A DNA stretch of 54,643 nucleotides from Candidatus Moraniibacteriota bacterium (GTDB taxonomy: Bacteria; Patescibacteriota; Minisyncoccia; Moranbacterales; UBA2206), in assembly GCA_026396175.1 (NCBI GenBank), contig JAPLXG010000004.1, positions 1 through 54,643 on the forward strand, read 5' to 3'. Every line of letters starts with the position of its first letter. Within the stretch, counting starts at the first letter, position 1. Under the pieces are notes generated by a model. That model did not search any database. It was not told the DNA's origin and worked only from the letters and a program-made list of their open reading frames with translations. Shown in pieces: positions 30,355-36,669 of the stretch. Both the position numbers and the translations under genes were made by a program.

Positions 30355-30711
30355 GTCATTCCCGCGAAGGCGGGAATCCAGTGTAAAAACTCAATGAAAA
30401 GCTACTATCTCTATATTTTAGCAAGCGAAAAAAACGGCACCCTATATATTGGAGTAACTTCAAACTTAATCAAAAGAATCCAAGAGCACAAAACCAAGAT
30501 TATAGATGGCTTTACTAAAGAATATGGCATAAGCAAGCTCGTGCACTACGAACAGACAGAAAATATTCATTCGGCTATTGCCAGAGAAAAAGCGCTGAAG
30601 AAATGGAATAGGGCGTGGAAAATAAAGCTCATCGAACAAAATAATCCTAACTGGGATGACCTCTATTTTAAGATAATTGCGTGACTAGATTCCCGCCTGC
30701 GCGGGAATGAC
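30355..30711 (+). mobile_element. Family B cassette B5: REP pair around an intact GIY-YIG gene
   Basis: GTCATTCCCGCGAAGGCGGG at the left and TAGATTCCCGCCTGCGCGGG..ATGAC at the right, inverted, 357 bp. The gene fills the space: its ATG is 13 bp inside the left arm (CCAGTG), and its TGA is 2 bp from the right arm. The 45 bp outside the left arm (ATCCTCGAAAACATTCACAA...CTACTAAAAATAAA) is also found beside copy B6, so the mobile unit may be longer than the REP pair. Confidence 0.85.
30394..30684 (+). CDS. Single-domain GIY-YIG endonuclease, intact copy
   Basis: 96 residues, COG2827-type GIY-YIG domain. The motif is present as YYLYILASEKNGTLYIGVTS (GIY-like strand YIL, YIG), then the conserved Arg in LIKRIQEHK, the Tyr/Lys in TKEYGISKLVHYEQ, and the catalytic-type Glu in AIAREKALKKW. 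Proteins of this type resemble the UvrC N-terminal nuclease. It carries no separate DNA-binding domain. It is the only intact member of three copies (24142, 38890), each enclosed by inverted REP arms, so the gene is likely part of the element. There is no Shine-Dalgarno; the ATG sits 13 bp from the REP arm. Confidence 0.85.
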   Translation: MKSYYLYILASEKNGTLYIGVTSNLIKRIQEHKTKIIDGFTKEYGISKLVHYEQTENIHSAIAREKALKKWNRAWKIKLIEQNNPNWDDLYFKIIA

Positions 30712-30779
30712 AATTATTATTTAATATTTAAACCTAAGTTTTCCGTCATAATAAAAAATAATTATATAACTATATTTCT

Positions 30780-31583
30780 ATGACAACAATCCACGCAATA
30801 ATTTTCGGCATCATCCAAGGTTTGGGAGAATTTTTGCCTATCTCCTCCTCGGCGCATTTAATTATCTTCCCCTGGCTTTTCAAGCTTCCTGACCCGGGCT
30901 TGTCTTTTGATGTTGCTCTGCATTTTGGTACGCTCATCGCAGTGGTGCTCTTTTTTTGGAAAGATTGGCTGAACATTATCGCACGCGCTTTTGGTTTTGG
31001 GGAAAAATTAAAATTATCTGCTGTTATAAATTATCCGAAAAATACGCTTTGGCTTTTGGTGATTGCCACAGTTCCCGGAGCAATCTTTGGATTTCTGTTT
31101 GAAAAACAAGCGGAAACAATTTTCCGCGCGCCTCTGCTCATTGCCGGCACGCTGACACTCGCCGGATTGGTTTTATATTGGCTAGACATTACCAGCAAAA
31201 AAGATCGGGATTTCACCAAAATTTCTCCTAAAAATGCCCTTCTCATCGGCCTTTCTCAAGCCGTTGCCATTATTCCGGGAATCTCTCGCTCCGGCGCCAC
31301 CATTTCCACCGGCCTCGCTTTAGGCTTCAACCGAACCAGCGCCGCCCGTTTTTCCTTTTTGATGTCCGCGCCAATAATTTTTGGCGCCACTATTTTGAAA
31401 TTCAAAGAACTTTTGCACAACTTCACCTCGGTCGAATTTGTAGCAATTCTTTCCGCCGCCATCACCGGCTACATTGCCATCGCCTGGATGCTAAAATTCA
31501 TCGAACGCATAAGCTACAAAATCTTTTTTTGGTACCGCCTGGCTTTTGCTTTGATTATTGTTTTGGTGTTTTTCTGGCGGTAA
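30780..31583 (+). CDS. uppP: Undecaprenyl-diphosphatase UppP (BacA)
   Basis: 267 residues, polytopic membrane phosphatase that recycles undecaprenyl diphosphate for wall and glycan synthesis. Signatures: IIQGLGEFLPISSSAHLII (12-30), the Glu-rich first motif, and the second motif IPGISRSGATISTGL (~164-178). Six to eight hydrophobic helices fill the protein. There is no Shine-Dalgarno (ATTTCT before ATG). A long perfect palindrome follows 24 bases after the stop. Confidence 0.95.
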   Translation: MTTIHAIIFGIIQGLGEFLPISSSAHLIIFPWLFKLPDPGLSFDVALHFGTLIAVVLFFWKDWLNIIARAFGFGEKLKLSAVINYPKNTLWLLVIATVPGAIFGFLFEKQAETIFRAPLLIAGTLTLAGLVLYWLDITSKKDRDFTKISPKNALLIGLSQAVAIIPGISRSGATISTGLALGFNRTSAARFSFLMSAPIIFGATILKFKELLHNFTSVEFVAILSAAITGYIAIAWMLKFIERISYKIFFWYRLAFALIIVLVFFWR

Positions 31584-31606
31584 AATTATTATGTCGACAG
31601 CGGAGC

Positions 31607-31654
31607 AAAAATCGGAGCTCAACTCCGGAGCTCCGGAGTTGAGCTCCGATTTTT
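31607..31654. terminator. 48-bp perfect palindrome without a loop, probable terminator
   Basis: AAAAATCGGAGCTCAACTCC, GGAG, then the exact reverse complement: 24-base arms with no mismatch and no spacer, followed by GATTTTTTT. A second 46-bp perfect palindrome of the same design is at 32632. Confidence 0.8.
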
Positions 31655-31669
31655 GATTTTTTTCAAACA

Positions 31670-31701
31670 AAAAAGACTGCCCAATGAAGGCAGCTTTTTT
31701 T
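31670..31701. terminator. Bidirectional intrinsic terminator
   Basis: AAAAAAGACTGCC-CAATGAA-GGCAGCTTTTTTT between uppP and the convergent gene at 31817. Confidence 0.75.
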
Positions 31702-31816
31702 ATATACAAAAAGTTGAAATAATATTTATGGTATCTTGGGGTGCGTCGCTGCGCTCCCCAAGATTGCTACCAAGTCGATTGTCGATTGTCATTTAACTTT
31801 CAGGTTCGGAATATAC

Positions 31817-32524
31817 TTACACAAATAAAAGGGTTCCGGTTGAGGTTTCCGCATTCAGATTTTCTTCCATAGAGTGATTTAAGCCGCTGGCATTTGAGGC
31901 GAAAATCATAGCCCCCATTCCAAAGCCGGTATCCGTGGCAGCGCGTGAGGAGCCCAGGTCGGAAGAGCCGTTAATAAACGCAACACGTAGAGGAGCCCCC
32001 ATTGCCGGTTCGACCGTGACAACGCACAGGGCCTGGCCAATAGCGTTAAAGACATTTTCAGGAACCACCGCCTTGATATACGAGGTTGTCGTCTCAGGAG
32101 TGTTTGCCGCTTTACTTGAAAGAATCCATGCGCCGCTGGTATTGCCGTCGATGGTTGCCAGCGCTGCTGCTGATTTCGTATCCGTGTATTGATCTGCAAT
32201 AATGTACGTGGCGCCGATTACGGTCGGGGCTATGTCTTTTTTCATCGAGAAAATGGCTGTCGGGGCACTGGCTGTGTTGGCACCGTACAGTACGACTTCG
32301 GAAAAGGGTGCGGACGCATAAACCATGACGGCGCCCGGGAGGTATTGATTGAAACTGATTGTCGTAATATCACCACGAACGTCCGCCGAGTGAATCGCGA
32401 CTGCCTGCGTCTGATCATTGTTGAAATTCGTCGCCTGTGCTTGACCATTTGTCCCGAGTGTCATCAGCGCGAAGGCCACAAGTGCAATCAATAAAAACAT
32501 TTTTTGCTTCATGAACCGTTTCAT
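31817..32524 (-). CDS. Secreted hypothetical protein (235 aa)
   Basis: Start taken at 32524 (MKRFMKQKMFL) because AAAGGAA lies upstream and a signal peptide follows at once; the longer frame to 32680 is not supported. Signal: KQKMFLLIALVAFALMTLG, with cleavage probably after AQA (GQAQA-TNFN). The mature part is Ala/Thr/Ser-rich and likely beta-sandwich, for example VAIHSADVRGDITTISFNQY, VMVYASAPFSEVVLYGAN, and VPENVFNAIGQALCVVTVEP. Not recognised. A promoter (TTGACA-N17-TAATTT) lies at 32586-32614. Confidence 0.7.
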   Translation of the reverse strand: MKRFMKQKMFLLIALVAFALMTLGTNGQAQATNFNNDQTQAVAIHSADVRGDITTISFNQYLPGAVMVYASAPFSEVVLYGANTASAPTAIFSMKKDIAPTVIGATYIIADQYTDTKSAAALATIDGNTSGAWILSSKAANTPETTTSYIKAVVPENVFNAIGQALCVVTVEPAMGAPLRVAFINGSSDLGSSRAATDTGFGMGAMIFASNASGLNHSMEENLNAETSTGTLLFV

Positions 32525-32585
32525 AGACAAATTCCTTTCACATGATAGGTTGAAAAAACAATCGACTTGTGTAGGTACTACATCT

Positions 32586-32614
32586 AAATTAGCTTGCTGA
32601 GCGAAACTTGTCAA
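32586..32614 (-). promoter_or_regulatory. Predicted promoter
   Basis: Minus-strand TTGACA (32609-32614), 17-bp spacer, TAATTT (32586-32591), about 60 bp before the ATG of the secreted protein. Confidence 0.65.
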
Positions 32615-32631
32615 ATCCAAGTCTAGGTAAA

Positions 32632-32677
32632 AAACAGAAGCTAAGCTTCGGGAGCTCCCGAAGCTTAGCTTCTGTTT
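32632..32677. repeat. 46-bp perfect palindrome
   Basis: AAACAGAAGCTAAGCTTCGG, GAG, then the exact reverse complement, with no loop. The centre GGGAGCTCCC echoes the centre of the palindrome at 31607 (CGGAGCTCCG). It overlaps a family F repeat at its right end. Confidence 0.85.
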
Positions 32678-32749
32678 CAATCAGGTGTAATCAGGAAAAT
32701 CATGTGCTAACTTGTCTGCCGGCGAGGCAGATCAGTGGTCAAATTTGAC
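32675..32749. repeat. Family F repeat, copy F1
   Basis: TTTCAATCAGGTGTAATCAG..AAAATCA..GTCTGCC..GGCAGATCAGTGGTCA. A second copy is at 46779-46850. Confidence 0.7.
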
Positions 32750-32765
32750 TAATCCCCGATTATGC

Positions 32766-32870
32766 GTTAAGCTATAGAAACAATCTAGAAAGCCCCAAAG
32801 TTCTCTCGCCTGGCCACTCGCCAGGATAAGAGCACAAACATTCCGCACAGGGGCGATTCTGGGGCGGATT
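32766..32870 (+). other. Possible structured RNA in the rpsF leader
   Basis: GCCCCA...TGGGGC (about 32793-32867) can pair and enclose a strong inner hairpin CTCTCGCCTGGC-CACTC-GCCAGGATAAGAG, followed by ATTCCGCAC. The S6:S18 autoregulatory leader has a CCG-containing pairing upstream of rpsF in many bacteria; this could be such an element, but more than 180 bp and further repeats separate it from the rpsF start. The rest of 32870-33004 is repeat-like (ATTCGC..CCCC / GGGG..GCGAAT, enclosing the 20-bp palindrome at 32901). Confidence 0.3.
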
Positions 32871-33003
32871 TTCGTTATTCGCTTCGCGAACCCCCACTAC
32901 CTGCCTACCGGCAGGCAGACGAAAGGGGAATATGCGAATGAATTTATATATAATTATTTTTAACAACGAATGATGCAGGTTTTCTGCAAATATATAACTA
33001 AGC

Positions 33004-33047
33004 TAATTTGTATATTTGTAAATTTGTATTTAATTCGTAATTTGTAG
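33004..33047. repeat. Family D AT-rich repeat, copy D3
   Basis: TAATTTGTATATTTGTAAAT, then TTGTATTTAATTCGTAATTT, ending one base before the rpsF ATG. Confidence 0.7.
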
Positions 33048-33048
33048 T

Positions 33049-33555
33049 ATGCGTTACGAACTATTCTATCTCGTCGGCGTTTCCAAGGAACTCGATCTGG
33101 AGAAAATTAAAGCTGAGGTGGACGAAATTGTCACCGGTCACTCGGGCGTTTTCGAAGAGAAAATGACTCAGGAGAAAAGAAAGATGGCCTACAAAATTAA
33201 AAAGGACACCCATGGCATCTATATTGCCAAGCGGTTTTCCACAGAGGAACCAGCTAATGTGCCGGAAATCATCAATAAGCTTAATTTGAATCCGGGAGTT
33301 TTGCGGTTCATCATTAGCGATGCGTCAGAATTGCCAGAGCTGAAAACCAAAGAAGAGCGCATTGAACAAGAAGAAAAAAGAGGCGAAGTAGAAAAAATGC
33401 GTGAAGCCAAAAAAGAAGCCGCGGAACTCGAGAAAAATCCACCGAAAAAAGAAGAAGTCGCTCCAGCCGCTCCAAAAACTGAAGCTGAAAAAATTCAACA
33501 AGCCCAAGATTCAGAGGCGATTGATAAAAAATTAGAAGAAATACTTAATATCTAG
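33049..33555 (+). CDS. rpsF: Ribosomal protein S6
   Basis: 168 residues. The first ~97 are the S6 ferredoxin-like fold (MRYELFYLVGVSKELDLEKI, AYKIKKDTHGIYIAKRF, and LNLNPGVLRFIISD). The rest is a long charged extension, Glu/Lys/Ala-rich with a PKKEEVAPAAPK linker; S6 is usually about 95-130 residues. The tail is likely disordered or coiled. Start at the ATG directly after the family D repeat, without Shine-Dalgarno. It heads the classical rpsF-ssb-rpsR cluster. Confidence 0.93.
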   Translation: MRYELFYLVGVSKELDLEKIKAEVDEIVTGHSGVFEEKMTQEKRKMAYKIKKDTHGIYIAKRFSTEEPANVPEIINKLNLNPGVLRFIISDASELPELKTKEERIEQEEKRGEVEKMREAKKEAAELEKNPPKKEEVAPAAPKTEAEKIQQAQDSEAIDKKLEEILNI

Positions 33556-33595
33556 TTTTTAATTATTTAAAACCCCTTAGTCGTACCGTCTTGCT

Positions 33596-33645
33596 TAGCC
33601 AGCGGGCCTGCCCGCAACGCTTCGCGTAGCGATGCGGGCGGGGAA
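33596..33645. repeat. Hairpin repeat GCCCGCAACGC..GCGATGCGGGC
   Basis: The CTGCCCGCAACGCTTCGCGT / AGCGATGCGGGCGGG palindrome between rpsF and ssb is the same sequence that is inserted inside uvrB (14356-14427). It leaves GGCGGGG 13 bases before the ssb ATG. Confidence 0.75.
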
Positions 33646-33654
33646 AATAAACTT

Positions 33655-34137
33655 ATGAACATCAACAAAGTGATTCTCGTGGGAAGATTGACCCGAGATC
33701 CTGAAGTAAGAACGACAGCAACTGGACAAACCGTCACTTCAATCTCAATGGCGACTAACCGCTTTTGGAAAGATAAAAACGGACAAAAACAAGATCAAAC
33801 AGAATTTCACAATGTCGTACTTTGGGGAAAATTAGGAGAAATCGCCGGACAATATTTGACTAAAGGACAAGAGGCATATATTGAAGGAAGAATGTCTACG
33901 AGAAAATATACTGGAAAAGACGGACTCGAAAGACGCACAACAGAGGTGGTGGCAGAAAATATGCAACTCGGATCCCGCGCCGGACAAGGTGGCGTACAAG
34001 CAACGGGAACATACAACAGACCAGCCGCCGCTCCTGCTCAAGCCCAAGCTCCACAAGCACCGATGGTAGAAGAAATTCCCACCATCAATCTTGATGAAGA
34101 AGAAGATGAGGTGAGGATTGAGGATGTTCCCTTTTAG
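33655..34137 (+). CDS. ssb: Single-stranded DNA-binding protein
   Basis: 160 residues. OB-fold residues 1-110: MNINKVILVGRLTRDPEVRT, SISMATNRFWKD, EFHNVVLWGKLGEIAGQYL, and AYIEGRMSTRKYTGKDGLER. A Pro/Ala/Gln linker is followed by an acidic tail ending EVRIEDVPF, the usual partner-binding tip (normally DDDIPF). It protects ssDNA and recruits repair enzymes. Standard position between rpsF and rpsR. The only upstream G-rich element is the end of the hairpin repeat. Confidence 0.95.
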   Translation: MNINKVILVGRLTRDPEVRTTATGQTVTSISMATNRFWKDKNGQKQDQTEFHNVVLWGKLGEIAGQYLTKGQEAYIEGRMSTRKYTGKDGLERRTTEVVAENMQLGSRAGQGGVQATGTYNRPAAAPAQAQAPQAPMVEEIPTINLDEEEDEVRIEDVPF

Positions 34138-34149
34138 GTTATTATAATT

Positions 34150-34345
34150 CCTCCTCTCCCTTAGGGAGAGCCTGCCTGCCGCCTGCCTGCCGGTAGGCAG
34201 GGTAGGCAGGGATGTCACGTACTCGTGACAGGTGAGGGAAAAGGGTTGAAAATTATAAGCAAACTAAATAAAATTAGTTTTTCTATATTATCAAGTCCCC
34301 TCCCTCATCCGCCCTTCGGGCACCTTCTCCCTAAGGGAGAAGGGG
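34150..34345. repeat. Family C composite repeat, copy C-2 (inverted)
   Basis: Left module CCTCCTCTCCCTTAGGGAGA...GTGACAGGTGAGGG and right module CCCTCATCCGCC..CTCCCTAAGGGAGAAGGGG. The left module contains the 20-bp palindrome inserted into another copy of itself (34171-34210). It fills the ssb-rpsR gap. Confidence 0.85.
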
Positions 34346-34380
34346 TAATTCGTTTAATTTGTAATTAAGTAATTTAAAGT

Positions 34381-34623
34381 ATGTATAACAATCGCAACAG
34401 CAATGAAATCAGTGTAGTGGAGAAAAAACTCTGTCACTTTTGCCAAAATCGAATTGAGAAAATCGATTTCAAGGATGCCTATTTCATCCGTCGTTTTATG
34501 AATTCTCAAGGCAAAATCTATCCACCAAAACGCCACGGCACTTGCACCAAGCACCAAAGAATTCTTACCAACGCCATCAAAAAAGCCCGCGTTATGGCGC
34601 TTGTGCCTTTTGTGGCGAGATAA
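34381..34623 (+). CDS. rpsR: Ribosomal protein S18
   Basis: 80 residues: CHFCQNRIEKIDFKDAYFIR, FMNSQGKIYPPKRHGTCTKH, and QRILTNAIKKARVMALVPF are the S18 core. The CHFC pair with the later GTCTKH Cys suggests the zinc-binding form of S18, which many bacteria have lost. No Shine-Dalgarno precedes the ATG. It is separated from ssb by a family C composite repeat and from efp by another. Confidence 0.93.
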   Translation: MYNNRNSNEISVVEKKLCHFCQNRIEKIDFKDAYFIRRFMNSQGKIYPPKRHGTCTKHQRILTNAIKKARVMALVPFVAR

Positions 34624-34630
34624 TAAATAT

Positions 34631-34781
34631 CCCCTTCTCCCTTAGGGAGAAGGTGGCTGAAAGCCGGATGAGGGAGGGAACTTTCAATAATCCACATTCC
34701 ACTGATTAGAAAGATTTTCCTTCCTACTTAGCCCTTTCCCTCACCTGTCCTCCGGACATCCTCTCCCTAAGGGAGAAGAGG
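34631..34781. repeat. Family C composite repeat, copy C-3
   Basis: CCCCTTCTCCCTTAGGGAGA...GGATGAGGG, about 60 bp of unique sequence, then CCCTCACCTGTCCTCCGGAC...GGGAGAAGAGG. It fills the rpsR-efp gap. Confidence 0.85.
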
Positions 34782-34825
34782 CTTGTTCATTTGATTTCTA
34801 ACCTACTAAAAAATAAAACTATCTT

Positions 34826-35383
34826 ATGATTGGAATTTCCGATATTAAAACTGGGAAAAATATAATTTTGAATGGTATGCCGTTTGCTGTTCTGTATCAC
34901 GAACATTCTAAAACCGGCCGCGCCGGATCAGTTTTGCGCACACGACTGAAAAATCTGACCAACGGCGCAGTGCTGGAAAAAACTTTTCAAGGTTCTGAAC
35001 ACGTTGAAGAAGCACAGATCACCAAATCAAAAGCGCAGTTTCTCTATAAGGAAAATACGGATTATTGTTTTATGGATAATGAATCCTATGAACAATTTTC
35101 TCTTTTGACAGAAACACTAGGTGATAATGTTGACTATCTGACTGAAGGCACGGAAGTTTTATTTCTAAATTTCGACGGCGTTGCCATCAACATTGAACTG
35201 CCGGTCAAAATGAAATTGAAAGTCACTGAAGCGCCACCAGGCATCAAGGGCAACACCGTTTCCACCGGCGGAAAAATGGTCACGCTGGAAACCGGCAAAA
35301 AAATCTCCACTCCCCTTTTCGTGGAAGCCGGAGATGAGATTATCGTCAACACGGAAAAAGGGGAATATGTTAGTCGAGCATAG
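34826..35383 (+). CDS. efp: Elongation factor P
   Basis: 185 residues. EF-P relieves ribosome stalling at polyproline. Three beta-barrel domains are readable, including FLNFDGVAINIELPVKMKLK and VTEAPPGIKGNTVSTGGKMV of domain III. The tip loop that is modified in other bacteria reads HSKTGRAGSVLRT: the tip residue (32) is Arg, not the Lys that EpmA modifies. Arg at this position is the EarP rhamnosylation type, but the surrounding residues differ and no EarP gene is in the window. No Shine-Dalgarno. Confidence 0.94.
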   Translation: MIGISDIKTGKNIILNGMPFAVLYHEHSKTGRAGSVLRTRLKNLTNGAVLEKTFQGSEHVEEAQITKSKAQFLYKENTDYCFMDNESYEQFSLLTETLGDNVDYLTEGTEVLFLNFDGVAINIELPVKMKLKVTEAPPGIKGNTVSTGGKMVTLETGKKISTPLFVEAGDEIIVNTEKGEYVSRA

Positions 35384-35402
35384 AATTTAGAATGATTTGT
35401 GC

Positions 35403-35473
35403 GTAGAGACGCAATTCATTGCGTCTAGAAACCTCGCAATCATAACCCAAGACGCGATAAATCGCATCTCTAC
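35403..35473. repeat. Family G palindrome pair (GTAGAGACGC..GCGTCTA)
   Basis: GTAGAGACGCAATTCATTGC, GTCTAG, then ..AGACGCGATAAATCGCATCT, CTAC. Single arms of the same palindrome are inserted in uvrA (5040-5084), uvrB (14074-14139) and the C39-like peptidase gene (42038-42060). Confidence 0.75.
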
Positions 35474-35492
35474 AACAACATGTTATTTTACA

Positions 35493-35509
35493 AAATACTT
35501 TTAGGGGAG
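35493..35509. repeat. Left copy of a 17-bp inverted repeat around the zinc-ribbon gene
   Basis: AAATACTTTTAGGGGAG; the exact reverse complement is at 35795-35811, and the gene at 35527-35751 lies between. In RNA, the two arms could base-pair around the whole message. Confidence 0.7.
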
Positions 35510-35526
35510 TTAAAAAAGGAGGCCAT

Positions 35527-35751
35527 ATGCCCATCGCAACGGAAGCTACTAAATTCGTTTGTCCTGAGTGCCATACGCAGGCAGTAAGGGATGAAAAGAC
35601 TGGTCAGCTGTCTTGTTCTAAGTGCAAAATTCAACCCACTACTTTCATTGGATCGGGATACAATCTTTTCACAGCTGGATTTGACGAGGAAATGAAATTT
35701 CCTGAAGATTTTCCGTTTAATCCAAAATATTATCGCCATCAAGATTTTTGA
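35527..35751 (+). CDS. Small zinc-ribbon protein (74 aa)
   Basis: Not assigned to a family. CPECHTQAVRDEKTGQLSCS, then KC, gives two CxxC knuckles (about 12-15 and 30-33) of a zinc ribbon, followed by a Phe/Pro/Tyr-rich tail. A clear AAAGGAGG lies six bases before the ATG. The gene is flanked by an exact 17-bp inverted repeat (35493-35509 and 35795-35811), and a stem AGGGG..CTGT / ACAG..CCCCT without T run follows the stop. Function unknown. Confidence 0.7.
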   Translation: MPIATEATKFVCPECHTQAVRDEKTGQLSCSKCKIQPTTFIGSGYNLFTAGFDEEMKFPEDFPFNPKYYRHQDF

Positions 35752-35794
35752 TTTCGAAACCACTCCCCAAGGGGAACTGTGAATTACAGCTCCC

Positions 35795-35811
35795 CTCCCC
35801 TAAAAGTATTT
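35795..35811. repeat. Right copy of the 17-bp inverted repeat
   Basis: CTCCCCTAAAAGTATTT, inverse of 35493-35509. Confidence 0.7.
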
Positions 35812-35830
35812 GGCGAAATTTTCCATTTAG

Positions 35831-35962
35831 GCAGGAGCGGGTTTGAAACCCGCTCCTTTTAGTTTACTAACTGCAAATTTTATCAAACGCACTCTAAATA
35901 AAAATCCATCCAAAAAAAATAAATAGTAAACTATGCGAAACGGGTTATAAACCCGTTCCTGC
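35831..35962. repeat. Inverted-repeat pair with AGCGGGTTT palindromes
   Basis: GCAGGAGCGGGTTTGAAACC, CGCTCC at the left and AACGGGTTATAAACCCGTTC, CTGC at the right, 132 bp end to end; each end is itself a hairpin and the whole is an inverted pair. It lies between the zinc-ribbon gene and smpB. The interior has no gene. Confidence 0.75.
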
Positions 35963-36013
35963 GTTAATGACAAATTTTTTTGCCAACGCCCAAAAAAATG
36001 CTAGACTAGGTTT

Positions 36014-36457
36014 ATGGGCACACTAGCAATCAACAAAAAGGCGGGTTTGGACTATTTCCTCGAAGATCTTTACGAGGCTGGTTTGGTTTTGAATGGGCAA
36101 GAGGTGAAATCGGTCAGATCGGGGCAAGTTAGCCTCAAGGAAAGCTTTGTGACACTCAAGGGCACGGAGCTATACCTTACCAACGCCTATATCGCCCCCT
36201 ACAAACAAGCGGGTTTGAAGCAAATCAACGACCCAACCCGACCCCGGAAGCTCCTTTTGAAAAAGTCAGAAATCCGCCAATTGATTGGAAAAGTACGCAC
36301 GGAAGGCTTGACATTAGTGCCACTTCGGTTGTATACTAAGAAACGACTATTAAAGCTGGCTTTTGCCGTGGGAAAAGGCAAAAAGAAGTTCGATAAGCGC
36401 GAAGATATCGCCAAAAGAGAGGCGAAACGGAGTATCGACCGAGCTTTAAAAAGTTAA
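36014..36457 (+). CDS. smpB: SsrA-binding protein SmpB
   Basis: 147 residues. SmpB delivers tmRNA to stalled ribosomes. Visible: NKKAGLDYFLEDLYEAGLVL, NGQEVKSVRSGQVSLKESFV, YLTNAYIAPYKQAG, RPRKLLLKKSEI, and the C-terminal basic tail KKKFDKREDIAKREAKRSID that follows the mRNA path. No Shine-Dalgarno (TAGGTTT before ATG). The tmRNA gene follows 212 bp downstream on the same strand, the usual arrangement. AT-rich repeat sequence fills the gap. Confidence 0.95.
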   Translation: MGTLAINKKAGLDYFLEDLYEAGLVLNGQEVKSVRSGQVSLKESFVTLKGTELYLTNAYIAPYKQAGLKQINDPTRPRKLLLKKSEIRQLIGKVRTEGLTLVPLRLYTKKRLLKLAFAVGKGKKKFDKREDIAKREAKRSIDRALKS

Positions 36458-36550
36458 GAATTTTTAATTTTATAATTTTTGAATTTTTAAATAATGTCCC
36501 AATTTTTGAATGTTTAAAAATTGAGTCATTTAAAATTATTTCAAAAATTA

Positions 36551-36570
36551 CCTGCCTGCCGGTAGGCAGG
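36551..36570. repeat. 20-bp near-palindrome CCTGCCTGCCGGTAGGCAGG
   Basis: Free-standing copy between smpB and ssrA. Other copies: 101-120, nested 34171-34210, 32901-32918, 37973-37992 and 46814-46833. Confidence 0.75.
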
Positions 36571-36669
36571 AAAATTAAAAAATTAAAAATTTCCTTCCAA
36601 TCTTCACTACAGTCAGATTTCTCCACTTATATTACTTTACTGCCCAGTCTATCAGTAAGCAATATAGTT

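Noticed and set aside
31817-32680. Longer 287-residue start for the secreted protein
   Set aside because: The extra 52 residues run through a palindrome and promoter; the SD and signal peptide fit the ATG at 32524.
35403-35473. Riboswitch between efp and the zinc-ribbon gene
   Set aside because: The sequence is a pair of family G palindromes also found inside genes, so it is a repeat and not a specific aptamer.
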